DNA of 64,000 nt from Caryophanales bacterium UBA4855 (GCA_002399785.1 DHEH01000010.1:124001-188000), one strand, 5' to 3'. Positions 51,695-61,105 are shown, counted from the first letter of the stretch. The notes: generated by a model not told the origin, from the sequence alone. A program made the numbers and translations.

Positions 51695-54081
51695 TATCTT
51701 AACTCCACATTAAACTTAGAATTTAATGTTTCTCTAATTTTTTTATCAATTTCGCTTATTTCATTATCTTTTAAAGTATGATTCATCTCTTCAAAAGTAA
51801 CGCTAAGAGCTAGCGAAACAAATCCTTCTTTAATATTTGTTCCTTTATAAATATCAAATAATTCAACTTTGCTAATTAAAGACGAACATTTTTTTATTTC
51901 TTTTCTTAAATCGGCATAACTAATTTCTGAACTAATAACAAAAGCATAATCACGACTGATAGTTGGATAAATACTTATTGGCATAAATTTATTGTTAGCA
52001 GATTTAGTATTAAATAATAAAGATAAATTCATTTCTAATAAAACAGCATTCTCTTTATTTAAACCATATTCTTTTTTAATTGAAGGATGAATTTCACCTA
52101 AAACTGCTAAAGTTTTGCCATCAAGCATAACAATTGCACTTCTAGAAGGGTGAAATTCATCAGAATTTTCAAGACGAGAAATACGAATTCTTGAATCACT
52201 AATATTAAATAGTTTTAAAATTTCATCCAAAATTCCTTTAGCATCGAAATAAGTATATAAATCAGTAGAAATAGCATCTTGTCTTAGTTTTTTGCCAGTT
52301 AAAACTACACCTAAATGTTCTTCTTGACCTTTCAAAGTATCGATTGAAGTTAATTCGAAAATACCAAAATTTTTGTTTTGATGATTAAGATTATATTCAA
52401 GACATCTGAGTAGGCTTGATAAAACATTAGTTCTAATAAATTCGTGGTCGTTAGTTAAAGGGTTAATGATTTTATAATTTTCTTCTTTATTAATATAATT
52501 GAAAGCATTTTTATCCTTCTCATTTATTAAAGTATAAGTTAAAACCTCATAAAAACCAGAATTAGACAAAAAACTACGGATAGTATCTTTTTTCTTTTCT
52601 AAAAGAGATTTGCCACCAACAGTAGTATTCATAAATGGAAAAGTAGATGGAATTTGATCAATTCCAATATATCTAATAACTTCCTCACTTAAATCAGCTT
52701 TACCATCGACATCGATACGATAAGCAGGAACAAAAGCTATAAAATGATTGTTATCAATGTTATTTATATTGAAATTTAAAGCATTTAAAGTATTTTGAAT
52801 AGTCTGAAAATTCAAGGTTGTTCCCAATCTTTTATTTATATAATCTAATGAACATTCAATATGTTTTTGATCATGATTTAAAATATCATATTTAATTAAA
52901 TTTGAAATTTTATCAAAAACACTTACTTCTTTTAAATATTTTGCAATCAAATCAGCAACAAAATAAATTTGATCTTTATTGATTCCTTTAATAAATCTTT
53001 GACTTGCATCACTAGATAAACCTAATCTCATCGATGTTTTTCTAATACTAACATGATTAAAATTAGCAATTTCAATGGCGATATTAGTTGTTGAATTGTC
53101 AACTTCACTATTAAATCCACCCATTACACCAGCAATACACATTACTTTATTGTCGCTAATAACAACTAAATCGCCTTTTTTGACTTCGTATGTTTTTTCA
53201 TCCAAAGCTTCATAACTACACTCAATGTCGTCACGAACAATTAATTCTGGTTTAGGCAATTTATCCAAATCATAAATATGTATAGGCTGACCAGTTAAAA
53301 TCATAATGTAATTGCTTAAATCTACAATATTATTAATTGAACGGATTCCTTCACTTCTTAATACTTGTTTAAGCCAAATTGGACTATCAGTAATTTTTAT
53401 TCCTTTAACAATTTTAATACCAAATTCTTTGCAATTGTCGGTTAAAGAATTTGAAACAAAAGTCTTTTCAGTATAATTAGATTCGTCTTCTACTTCAGTA
53501 ATCGTTACTTTTCGATTAAATAAAGCTCCAACTTCGCGTGCCACATTAAACAAAGCGTAACAGTCACTTCTATTAGCCAATAAATCTAAATCAAAAATTG
53601 TGTCATCAAGCCCTAAATAGCCTAAAACATCGGTATTTCCAACAATTGCATCAGCTGGCAATTCTTCAATACCTTCAATTTGTTCTTTTTTTAAATATTT
53701 TGGATCAACACCAAGTTCATTTAAGGCACAAAGCATTCCGTTGCTTTCTTGACCTCTAATCATGCCTTTTTTAATCTCTCCGTGAGGTAAAATAGCACCT
53801 GCTTTTGCAACAATGACTTTTAATCCTTTACGCACATTAGGAGCACCACAAACAATATCAAGAACTTCATTACCAATATCAACTTTTGTTATATGAAGAT
53901 GGTCGCTATCAGGATGTTTTTCACAATAAATAACTTCTCCAATTACTAAATTGGTTGCATTACTCATTTGTTTGACTTCATCAACTTCGATTCCGGCCTT
54001 AGTTAATTTATCAGCAATTTCATTTGGTTTAATGTCGGTTAAATCGACATATTTTTTTAATTCTTTTAAACTAATTAACAT
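51694..54081 (-). CDS. pheT: Phenylalanyl-tRNA synthetase beta subunit
   Basis: 795 aa, the full bacterial length. An N-terminal EMAP-like tRNA-binding domain (VIGEVIYCEKHPDSDHLHITKVDIG, about 45-150), B3/B4 editing domain (SNYIMILTGQPIHIYDLDKL), B5 (DEKTYEVKKGDLVV... and RYIGIDQIPSTFP), the degenerate synthetase core and a C-terminal FDX-ACB anticodon domain (YPTISRDYAFVISSEISYADLRKEI). Forms the (alpha-beta)2 PheRS with PheS, 2 nt upstream. Confidence 0.97.
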   Translation of the reverse strand: MLISLKELKKYVDLTDIKPNEIADKLTKAGIEVDEVKQMSNATNLVIGEVIYCEKHPDSDHLHITKVDIGNEVLDIVCGAPNVRKGLKVIVAKAGAILPHGEIKKGMIRGQESNGMLCALNELGVDPKYLKKEQIEGIEELPADAIVGNTDVLGYLGLDDTIFDLDLLANRSDCYALFNVAREVGALFNRKVTITEVEDESNYTEKTFVSNSLTDNCKEFGIKIVKGIKITDSPIWLKQVLRSEGIRSINNIVDLSNYIMILTGQPIHIYDLDKLPKPELIVRDDIECSYEALDEKTYEVKKGDLVVISDNKVMCIAGVMGGFNSEVDNSTTNIAIEIANFNHVSIRKTSMRLGLSSDASQRFIKGINKDQIYFVADLIAKYLKEVSVFDKISNLIKYDILNHDQKHIECSLDYINKRLGTTLNFQTIQNTLNALNFNINNIDNNHFIAFVPAYRIDVDGKADLSEEVIRYIGIDQIPSTFPFMNTTVGGKSLLEKKKDTIRSFLSNSGFYEVLTYTLINEKDKNAFNYINKEENYKIINPLTNDHEFIRTNVLSSLLRCLEYNLNHQNKNFGIFELTSIDTLKGQEEHLGVVLTGKKLRQDAISTDLYTYFDAKGILDEILKLFNISDSRIRISRLENSDEFHPSRSAIVMLDGKTLAVLGEIHPSIKKEYGLNKENAVLLEMNLSLLFNTKSANNKFMPISIYPTISRDYAFVISSEISYADLRKEIKKCSSLISKVELFDIYKGTNIKEGFVSLALSVTFEEMNHTLKDNEISEIDKKIRETLNSKFNVELR

Positions 54082-54083
54082 AC

Positions 54084-55127
54084 TTAATCCTCCACATCCT
54101 TTTTGAATTCATCGATAAAGCGAATATCATTGCTATAAATTTTACGAATATCGTCGATACCATAACGAAGCATAGCAACACGCTCAATTCCAACTCCAAA
54201 AGCAAAACCACTATAAACATTTGGATCGTATCCACTCATTTTTAATACATTTGGATGAACCATTCCGGCTCCTAATATTTCAATCCATCCAGAACCCTTA
54301 CAAGTTGGGCATCCTTTGCCTTTACATTTAAAACAAGATATATCAACCTCAACCGATGGTTCTGTAAATGGAAAATAACTACTTCTAAATCTTACTTTAG
54401 TATCTTTACTAAACATTTCTTTAGCAAACAATTCAAGCGTTCCTTTCAAATCACTCATCTTAATACCTTTATCAATAACAAGCGCTTCAACTTGAGCAAA
54501 TTGATGGGAATGAGTCATATCGTCATCATCTCTACGATAGCATTTTCCAGGACAAATTATTTTTATTGGCTGTCCATGGGCTTTTTCCATAACTAAAGCT
54601 TGAACAGCACTAGTATGTGTTCTAAGTAAAGTATTGTCGTTAATATAAAAGGAATCTTGCATATCTCTAGCAGGATGATCTTTAGGAATATTTACTAATT
54701 CAAAATTATAGTGATCACTAACGACTTCAGGACCATTTTCAACTTTATAACCCATTGAAATAAAAATATTTTCAATTTCATTAATTACTTTATAAAAAGG
54801 ATTTGTTGGAGTTTTAGAATAATTTACTCCAGGAAGAGTAATATCAATCGATTCTTTCTTTAAATCTTCTTTTAACTTTTCTTCATTTAATTTCGTAAGT
54901 TTTTCAGTTAATTTAGCATCAACTTCGCTTCTAACTTTATTAAAAGCTTCTCCGAAAGCTTTTTTATCTGGAGCGTCCTTAATTAAATTCATTAAAACAG
55001 ATATTTGTCCTTTTTTTGACAAATATATGTTGCGAACATTATTTACCTCTTCAACAGTGTTTGCTTTTTCTAGTTCATCTAAAGCGTTCTTTTTAACTTG
55101 TTCAAATTTTTCTTCGTAGTTATCCAT
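54084..55127 (-). CDS. pheS: Phenylalanyl-tRNA synthetase alpha subunit
   Basis: 347 aa from ATG 55127, which has GGAGG at ideal spacing. A coiled-coil N-terminus precedes the class II core: HPARDMQDSFYI (motif 1 region), ICPGKCYRRDDDDMTHSHQFAQVEALVID (motif 2), SYFPFTEPSVEVDISCFKCKGKGCPTCKGSGWIEILGAGMVHPNVL and GFAFGVGIERVAMLRYGI (motif 3). It carries four Cys in CFKCKGKGCPTCKG, a zinc-binding-like knuckle. The open frame upstream runs into the T-box and is not coding. Confidence 0.97.
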   Translation of the reverse strand: MDNYEEKFEQVKKNALDELEKANTVEEVNNVRNIYLSKKGQISVLMNLIKDAPDKKAFGEAFNKVRSEVDAKLTEKLTKLNEEKLKEDLKKESIDITLPGVNYSKTPTNPFYKVINEIENIFISMGYKVENGPEVVSDHYNFELVNIPKDHPARDMQDSFYINDNTLLRTHTSAVQALVMEKAHGQPIKIICPGKCYRRDDDDMTHSHQFAQVEALVIDKGIKMSDLKGTLELFAKEMFSKDTKVRFRSSYFPFTEPSVEVDISCFKCKGKGCPTCKGSGWIEILGAGMVHPNVLKMSGYDPNVYSGFAFGVGIERVAMLRYGIDDIRKIYSNDIRFIDEFKKDVED

Positions 55128-55140
55128 ATTTTGACCTCCA

Positions 55141-55340
55141 AATAAAATAAAAAGAATTAGTTTTTTGCAGGAACGAACTAACTTTGTCCGCGGTACCATC
55201 CTAATTCTTATAAAATTTTATAAGCTCTTAATATGTAATAGCTCCAAGATGAATTCCTTATTCCTAATAACAAACCTAGGTTTCACTATTCTAGGCTCCC
55301 TGTATAGTTTTCAAAATAAGTACTACTTCTTTTCTTCGCT
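55141..55340 (-). promoter_or_regulatory. T-box leader (Phe) of pheST
   Basis: Minus strand: Stem I with GGGAGCCTAGAATAGTGAAA, specifier TTC (Phe) at 55251-55253 in GGAATTCATCTTGG, T-box AGGATGGTACCGCGG (about 55188-55202), and a terminator TTAGTT/AACTAA followed by CTTTTTATTTTATT (55141-55181). Fills most of the gap between pheS and the MATE gene. Confidence 0.93.
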
Positions 55341-55346
55341 ACTAAA

Positions 55347-55352
55347 ATTATA
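55347..55352 (-). promoter_or_regulatory. pheST -10 box
   Basis: TATAAT on the minus strand at the 5' edge of the T-box leader. The -35 is poor (TTTCTT at 17 nt). The remaining bases up to 55438 are AT-rich and show nothing else. Confidence 0.55.
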
Positions 55353-55438
55353 CTCTAAGTAACTTAAAAAGAAAGTGAGCAAATAGATAAAAATGGACAA
55401 TATCAAATAGACAATTTAAATATAAATTTTTAAATCAA

Positions 55439-56866
55439 TTATGAAATACTTAACGATCTTTTTTCTAAATTTAATTCATCATCCAAATTAGTAAATGCTT
55501 TTTTTGTGTAACGAGGTAAGACACAAACATAAAGAATAATAGTTATAACCCATGTAATCGGATATGTTGCATATAACCAACCTAAAGTATGGAAATAATC
55601 GACATATTTAAATAATGTATATATAAAAATTAGACGAACAATTGTACATCCGAAGAAAGTAATAACGGTTGGCGAAATAGAAAATTTTATTCCACGTAAA
55701 TAAGCACTTAAAACATCCATAACTCCACATGTAAAATAGGTCAAACAAATAATTGTAAATCTAGTTTTAGCTATCTCCATTTCTTGATCATAAAATTGAC
55801 TATTTTTACTAATTAAAATATTTAATAAATGCGTCCTTAGTAGTGTAAAAATAGTGCCACATACTAACCCTACTCCAACTACAGTAAATAAAGAATATTT
55901 TAAAATTTTCTTAATATTTTCTTTATTTTTTGCGCCATAATTTTGCGCTACCATCGCAACAACAGCCACACTTAAAGAATTTAAAATTGTATATAAATAT
56001 CCTTCAATATTATTGCTTGCAGAATTAGCATCGACAGCGATTTCTCCAAATGAATTTGTTTGTGCTTGAATAAAAACATTAGATATAGAAAATACTAAAG
56101 ATTGCAAACCACTTGGAATCCCTATTTTAAGAATTTCTATAGTTTCTTCTTTATAAAGTTTTATCTTTTTAAAATCAAACCAAACATAAGCTTTTTTGTT
56201 GTGCCATAAAAAGAAAATTACAGCAATCGCTGAAACAGCCTCACTAATAACAGTCGCTAAAGCTACACCGACCACATCCATTTTAAAACTAATAACAAAC
56301 AAAAAGTTTAAACCAATATTTACCACACCAGTAATAACCAATGTGTAAAATGGTCTTTTTGAATCTCCAAGTCCACGAAGAATTGAAGCCCCAAAATTAT
56401 ACACAAGCAAAAAAGGCATCCCAAGAAAGTAAATTTTTAAATATTGAGATGCTAAATCAATTATATTCTCAGGAGTATTCATCCATCTTAAAAAATATTT
56501 AGAACAAAAATAGCCAATAAATCCAACAAAAAAACCTGAAACAATAGAAATTATCAATGAACTATACATTGCTCTACTAGTTTTTTCGCGATTATTTGCA
56601 CCTTTACTAGATGCAACAACAACATTTGCACCAACACTTAAACCTAAAAAAGTTCCAACAAGTAGATTTATTAAACTACCATTTGCACCTACGGCACCCA
56701 TGGAGTTGTCTCCGCCTCCAAAATTAGAAACTACAAATAAATCGGCGGACGTATAAAGGAGTTGCAATACAGTAGTTAATATTAATGGAATGGTAAAAAG
56801 AACCATTTTTTTAAATAGGTTTCCAGTCGTTAAATCAATTTCATTTCCAAAAAAAGATTTTCTCAT
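55439..56866 (-). CDS. MATE family efflux transporter
   Basis: 475 aa, twelve TM helices in two halves. N-terminal NLFKKMVLFTIPLILTTVLQLLYTSADLFVVSNFGG and GLSVGANVVVASSKGANNREK are typical of the DinF/NorM-type MATE family; the second half repeats it (LKIGIPSGLQSLVFSISNVFIQAQTNSFG, VAMVAQNYGAKN). Probably exports drugs or metabolites using an ion gradient; substrate unknown. A TATAAT lies 11 nt before the ATG and there is no Shine-Dalgarno; an inverted repeat covers both. Confidence 0.93.
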   Translation of the reverse strand: MRKSFFGNEIDLTTGNLFKKMVLFTIPLILTTVLQLLYTSADLFVVSNFGGGDNSMGAVGANGSLINLLVGTFLGLSVGANVVVASSKGANNREKTSRAMYSSLIISIVSGFFVGFIGYFCSKYFLRWMNTPENIIDLASQYLKIYFLGMPFLLVYNFGASILRGLGDSKRPFYTLVITGVVNIGLNFLFVISFKMDVVGVALATVISEAVSAIAVIFFLWHNKKAYVWFDFKKIKLYKEETIEILKIGIPSGLQSLVFSISNVFIQAQTNSFGEIAVDANSASNNIEGYLYTILNSLSVAVVAMVAQNYGAKNKENIKKILKYSLFTVVGVGLVCGTIFTLLRTHLLNILISKNSQFYDQEMEIAKTRFTIICLTYFTCGVMDVLSAYLRGIKFSISPTVITFFGCTIVRLIFIYTLFKYVDYFHTLGWLYATYPITWVITIILYVCVLPRYTKKAFTNLDDELNLEKRSLSIS

Positions 56867-56883
56867 AATGACTTATCATTATA
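56865..56883 (-). promoter_or_regulatory. MATE gene promoter/operator
   Basis: Perfect 7-4-7 inverted repeat (ATAATGA...TCATTAT) spanning 56865-56882. It contains the TATAAT -10 (56878-56883) and overlaps the start codon. The usual position for a repressor of an efflux pump. Confidence 0.55.
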
Positions 56884-56941
56884 TACTCTTTTATTTATCT
56901 TTCTATTGAAAAACAAATGATTTATTAAATATGCATATAAA

Positions 56942-56967
56942 AAGGATTTTTGTATAAAAAATCCCTT
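56942..56967 (-). terminator. Terminator after exoA
   Basis: GGATTTTT/AAAAATCC stem extended by AAG/CTT, followed on the minus strand by TTTTTATATGC. The rest of the 56867-56989 gap is AT-rich and unexplained. Confidence 0.75.
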
Positions 56968-56989
56968 AAAACACACATTTTTTTAAATT

Positions 56990-57739
56990 TTAAATTTCAA
57001 TTTCTAATCCGATAGGACAATGATCACTGCCAAAAATTTGAGTGTAAATTTTCGAATCAATTAAATTGTCTTTTAAGTCATTGGAAACTAAAAAATAATC
57101 AATTCTCCACCCAGCATTATTCTCTCGAGCATTGAAACGATAACTCCACCACGAATAAGTAATAGTTGTTGGATATAAGTATCGAAAAGTATCTATAAAA
57201 CCAGAATCCAATAATTCGGTCATTTTATTTCTTTCTTCGATTGTAAACCCAGCATTTCTTTGGTTGGTTTTTGGATTTTTAATATCGATTTCTTCATGAG
57301 CTACATTTAAATCACCACATACAATAACTGATTTTTTAGTTTTTAAATCAGTCAAATAAGTTCTCAAATCATTCTCAAAAACCATTCTATAATCTAATCT
57401 TTTCAATTCTTCCTTTGAATTTGGAGAATAAACGGTAACAAGATAAAATTTTTCAAACTCTAAAGTGATTAAACGCCCTTCATCACTATATTTATCATTT
57501 ATTCCGTAAAAAACATTGATTGGTTGTTCTTTTGAAAAAATCATTGTTCCAGAATAGCCTTTCTTTTCAGCATCATTATAAAAAACATAATAAGGGAGGT
57601 CTTTCATTACAATTTGACCCTTTTGCATTTTTGATTCTTGAATACAAAAGAAATCCGGCATTTCTTTTTCTAAAAAATCATAAAACCCTTTAGTAATACA
57701 AGCTCTAAGGCCATTAACATTCCAAGAAATTAATTTCAT
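56990..57739 (-). CDS. exoA: Exodeoxyribonuclease III / AP endonuclease (ExoA)
   Basis: 249 aa, EEP-fold nuclease. MKLISWNVNGLRACITKGF (metal/catalytic Asn), DFFCIQESKMQ (catalytic Glu), YSGTMIFSK, VIVCGDLNVAHEEIDIKNP (Asp/Asn pair), ENNAGWRIDYFLVS and FGSDHCPIGLEI (His) are all conserved. Incises abasic sites in base-excision repair. Follows a small FakA-type gene by 3 nt. Confidence 0.96.
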   Translation of the reverse strand: MKLISWNVNGLRACITKGFYDFLEKEMPDFFCIQESKMQKGQIVMKDLPYYVFYNDAEKKGYSGTMIFSKEQPINVFYGINDKYSDEGRLITLEFEKFYLVTVYSPNSKEELKRLDYRMVFENDLRTYLTDLKTKKSVIVCGDLNVAHEEIDIKNPKTNQRNAGFTIEERNKMTELLDSGFIDTFRYLYPTTITYSWWSYRFNARENNAGWRIDYFLVSNDLKDNLIDSKIYTQIFGSDHCPIGLEIEI

Positions 57740-57742
57740 TAA

Positions 57743-57994
57743 CTACCCTTTTAATCCACGAGATTGGCGATCCATATCTTCAATGACAATATCAAAAATT
57801 TCGCCGATAGAAGAACAATATTTAAGAACTTCCCAGGGTTCGTTGGTATGAAAATGAATTTTAATTAAATTTTCATCTCCACATGCCAATAAACAATCAC
57901 CTTTAAAATTTTTATTAAAATAATCACTAATAGCATCTTCACTAAGGTTTTCACCTTGAATTAACAATTGTGTATCATATCTAAATTCGATCAT
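57743..57994 (-). CDS. Orphan FakA/YloV C-terminal-type domain, 83 aa
   Basis: Reads FKGDCLLACGDENLIKIHFHTNEPWEVLKYCSSIGEIFDIVIEDMDRQSRG. This matches the segment of FakA/YloV proteins (the fatty acid kinase/Dak family) usually written ...GDDDLVKVHVHTNDPGKVLEYALKLGELxxIKIENMxxQ. The kinase (Dak2) part is absent, so it is either a remnant or a stand-alone domain. It has its own good promoter and GAGGT ribosome site, which argues for function. Forms a two-gene unit with exoA. Confidence 0.65.
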   Translation of the reverse strand: MIEFRYDTQLLIQGENLSEDAISDYFNKNFKGDCLLACGDENLIKIHFHTNEPWEVLKYCSSIGEIFDIVIEDMDRQSRGLKG

Positions 57995-58010
57995 AAAATT
58001 ACCTCTTCAT

Positions 58011-58038
58011 ATTATAACACTATTTTTAATTTTGTAAA
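58011..58038 (-). promoter_or_regulatory. Promoter of the FakA-domain/exoA unit
   Basis: TTTACA (58033-58038), 16-nt spacer, extended -10 TGTTATAAT (hexamer 58011-58016). Confidence 0.7.
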
Positions 58039-58040
58039 AA

Positions 58041-58062
58041 TAAGAGATTTGATTCAAATAAA
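58041..58062 (-). terminator. Weak terminator after glycerate kinase
   Basis: AGATTT/AAATCT stem with a 9-nt loop, followed on the minus strand by CTTATTTTTAC. It overlaps the upstream edge of the next promoter. Confidence 0.45.
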
Positions 58063-58063
58063 T

Positions 58064-59197
58064 CTATTCTAAATAATCTTTATTTATTTTTTCAACTACT
58101 TTGTCAATATTTTTTGGAGTTAATCTTTTATATTCTTCAAGATTCATTTTTTTACTAAACAGAGAATAAACCTGAGAAATATTAAAATTTGATAAGATCG
58201 TTTTATCAATATTACATTGACCACAAATAACCAATATAGTTAATCCATGATTATTATCAAATCTTTTACAAATTCCACCAACTGTTTTTCCATAAAATGA
58301 TGATTTATCTAACATCCCTTCACCTAATATCAAATAATCAGCATCAGCAAGCTGTTCTTTAAGGTTTGAAAAATCAATAAAAAAATTGATTCCACTTTCG
58401 ATTTTTGTATTAGTTATAAAACTAAGCGTAGCTCCAATCCCTCCAGCTGCTCCACCGCCAACAATTTTATTCAAATCAACATCAAATAACTTATGGACAA
58501 TATTACAATAATTTTCCATACCGTTCTCAACATCAAAAATATTTTTTTCTAATATCCCTTTTTGTGGTCCAAAAATGTAAGTTGCACCATAATCTCCAAG
58601 AATAAAATTTTTAATATCACTTAAAATAGTAAATTTAATATTTTTAATTCTTTTGTCTAATAAAGAAAAATCGATATTTTTAATGTTTATAAGATCTTTA
58701 GCTGAACCAACTTTAATCATTTTTTTGTTTTTATCATAAATTTTAGCACCTAAAGCTATTAGAAGACCAATCCCACCATCATTTGTGGCACTTCCACCCA
58801 AACCAATAATAATATGTTTGAACCCTTTATCTATAGCATCGGTAATCATTTCACCGACACCAAAAGAAGTAGTAATTAAACCATTTCCAATAGAATATTC
58901 AATTAAAGAGAGACCATTGGCTTTTGCAGTTTCAATATAGCAAGTTTCGTTATTAATCATTAAATATTGAGAATTAATGACACTAAAGAATGGGTTATGG
59001 ATAAAAATATTAATTTTTTTAACGTTACAATTATTATGCTCGATTACATCAACACTTCCTTCACCACCATCAGTTAAAGGAATCGAAACAATATTAGATG
59101 ATTTTTTTAATCGACTAAAAGAATCGCTAATTAAATTAGTAATTTCTACACTATTAAATGTGCCTTTGTAGGAATCAGATGCAATAACAATTTTCAT
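58064..59197 (-). CDS. Glycerate kinase (GlxK/GarK family)
   Basis: 377 aa. N-terminal MKIVIASDSYKGTFNSVEITNLI and IPLTDGGEGSVDVIEH, central HIIIGLGGSATNDGGIGLLIALGAKIYD, GGGAAGGIGATLSF, and C-terminal ADYLILGEGMLDKSSFYGKTVGGI are those of type I glycerate kinases, which phosphorylate D-glycerate toward lower glycolysis. Length is normal. No Shine-Dalgarno precedes the ATG (TTGTTTTTGACATG); the nearest -10-like TATTAT lies 10 nt upstream. Confidence 0.93.
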   Translation of the reverse strand: MKIVIASDSYKGTFNSVEITNLISDSFSRLKKSSNIVSIPLTDGGEGSVDVIEHNNCNVKKINIFIHNPFFSVINSQYLMINNETCYIETAKANGLSLIEYSIGNGLITTSFGVGEMITDAIDKGFKHIIIGLGGSATNDGGIGLLIALGAKIYDKNKKMIKVGSAKDLINIKNIDFSLLDKRIKNIKFTILSDIKNFILGDYGATYIFGPQKGILEKNIFDVENGMENYCNIVHKLFDVDLNKIVGGGAAGGIGATLSFITNTKIESGINFFIDFSNLKEQLADADYLILGEGMLDKSSFYGKTVGGICKRFDNNHGLTILVICGQCNIDKTILSNFNISQVYSLFSKKMNLEEYKRLTPKNIDKVVEKINKDYLE

Positions 59198-59234
59198 GTC
59201 AAAAACAATAATATTTTAATCTAAATTGTAGAAA

Positions 59235-61076
59235 TTATAGTAAAGCAGAAGTATAATCAAAGAATTCTTGTAAGGTTAAATCTTTTACCTTCTTAGTTGT
59301 GCCGATAACACTTTTTTCAAGTGTTGTTGAAGATATTGTTACAAAACCATCAGCAGCTAATGTATTAAGTGTTGCTTTATTGATATTTTTTGTGAAATTA
59401 TTATTCATTTTGTCAAACGAGGCAGAATTCATTAAATAAGAATTAACTGTGTCAGTACTATCATCTGGATCATCAAGTAAATATTTCCACATTGATTTTA
59501 ATGTTGTTCCATCAGCTTCATAAACACTATCTTTAAAAACTTTAGCAATTGGTAATTGTTCTACGGCTGTACCAATGTCAGTTACAGGAGTTGTTGGATC
59601 CAAAGCCGATAAGAAAGACGAACTCGATATATCTGTTGAGGAGAATACATCGGCCACAGTTAATCCAGCAATTTTTGTCGATAAATTGCTTATTTTTGTA
59701 TCTTTTAAAGAATATAAAATTGGAGAATAACCGGTTTCACCTGGAGCTGGAACGTCAATCATCTCACTGATAGTTAAATCATCCATCATAGTAGTAATAG
59801 TTCCAATTGTAGTTCCTTTTGCTACTAAAGCACTTAATATCTTAGATCCAGAAATTTGTGCATCAGAGAAAACAGATTCTAAGGTGATACTATTAATTGT
59901 TTCGTCATTTAAATCACTCAATTTCTTATCTTTTAAAGCCGATAAAATTTTTGGAGAACTAGAGGTAAGACCAAGAATCGATTCAAGTGTTAATTCATTA
60001 ATTTTTGAACCAATATTTGTTAAAGTCGCTCCTTTAGATTTTAAGGCCGAAAGAATTGGAGAGTAATTTGGATCAGTCGTGTCATCAGTAATATCCAAAA
60101 CTTGATCTAAAGTTAAAGTGTTAATCTTAGATGCTAATTGATTAACTTGTGTATCTTTTAAGGCAAGCAAAATTTTATTGTCATTTACTGATTCTCCTAA
60201 AAAATCACCTAATGTCATACTTCCCTTAAGTTCATTTAATGTTTTATTCCTTATGTTATATAAAGGTGAGGTCGTATCCGTACCAACATCAACAAGGTCA
60301 CCAATTGTTGCGTTGTTAATTTTAGCATTAAAATCAGAACTAATTGTCATATCAGCTAAATATTGAAGTGCTTTTGGAGAACTACTATCAATTCCTAAAA
60401 TGTCCTTCAAAGGCAATGTTTTAATCTTAGTCTCCATTTCACCAATTTTAGTATTTCTAAGTTCAAATAAAATGCCACTTGTTCCAACATCTATAACATC
60501 ACTTAAAGTAATGTTCGAAATGAGATTGTTCATATTTGTCATGAGATAATCAAGATTATATTTTGATCCATCATCAGCAAAACACAAATATTGAAGAACC
60601 TTTTCACTTGAATCAGTAACTTTTAAAACATCTGCTAATGTAATGCTAGATTTTGCAGCATTAATAACAGCATTTCCGATATCGCTCCATGAAGCACTCT
60701 TGATACTTGTCATATCAATTGTACAACCTAATGACGATTCTAAAGAACTATTAACCATGTCAAGAATTTTATCAGCTAAAGGGGTAAATTCACTAACATC
60801 GTCAAGATTGTTAAATGTAATATCTCCCTTAACTACTGATGAAATTAAAGTCATAATGCTCTTTCCGTTATATTCATCAGTTATATAATCGCTTGATTTA
60901 ATACCAACGACAGACATTAATTGAGTTGGTGTAACAAAAAACGAAGCACCGACAATAACACCAGCAGGTGTAATTGTTCCAACAAGGAACACAATCAAAT
61001 ATCTCCACCAATAATGTTTTTTTCTAACCTTAACAGGTTTTTCAACTACTTTTATAACTTCCTTTGAATCAGACAT
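59235..61076 (-). CDS. Membrane-anchored extracellular repeat protein, unknown function
   Basis: 613 aa. A basic cytoplasmic N-terminus (to about 23), one TM helix (about 24-47, WRYLIVFLVGTITPAGVIVGASFF) and a long exported part. From about 145 to 515, and again at the end, a degenerate unit of 32-45 residues recurs about eleven times: LTLxDVL-type strand/helix, then SSxxILSALKDxxLSDLxxxI (starts near 145, 188, 220, 256, 286, 320, 362, 397, 434, 472, 508). No Cys apart from two; no catalytic motif seen. A solenoid-like surface protein is the simplest reading. GAGGC precedes the ATG. Confidence 0.78.
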   Translation of the reverse strand: MSDSKEVIKVVEKPVKVRKKHYWWRYLIVFLVGTITPAGVIVGASFFVTPTQLMSVVGIKSSDYITDEYNGKSIMTLISSVVKGDITFNNLDDVSEFTPLADKILDMVNSSLESSLGCTIDMTSIKSASWSDIGNAVINAAKSSITLADVLKVTDSSEKVLQYLCFADDGSKYNLDYLMTNMNNLISNITLSDVIDVGTSGILFELRNTKIGEMETKIKTLPLKDILGIDSSSPKALQYLADMTISSDFNAKINNATIGDLVDVGTDTTSPLYNIRNKTLNELKGSMTLGDFLGESVNDNKILLALKDTQVNQLASKINTLTLDQVLDITDDTTDPNYSPILSALKSKGATLTNIGSKINELTLESILGLTSSSPKILSALKDKKLSDLNDETINSITLESVFSDAQISGSKILSALVAKGTTIGTITTMMDDLTISEMIDVPAPGETGYSPILYSLKDTKISNLSTKIAGLTVADVFSSTDISSSSFLSALDPTTPVTDIGTAVEQLPIAKVFKDSVYEADGTTLKSMWKYLLDDPDDSTDTVNSYLMNSASFDKMNNNFTKNINKATLNTLAADGFVTISSTTLEKSVIGTTKKVKDLTLQEFFDYTSALL

Positions 61077-61105
61077 AATTATTGCCTCAAAATTTCTTTA
61101 TATTA

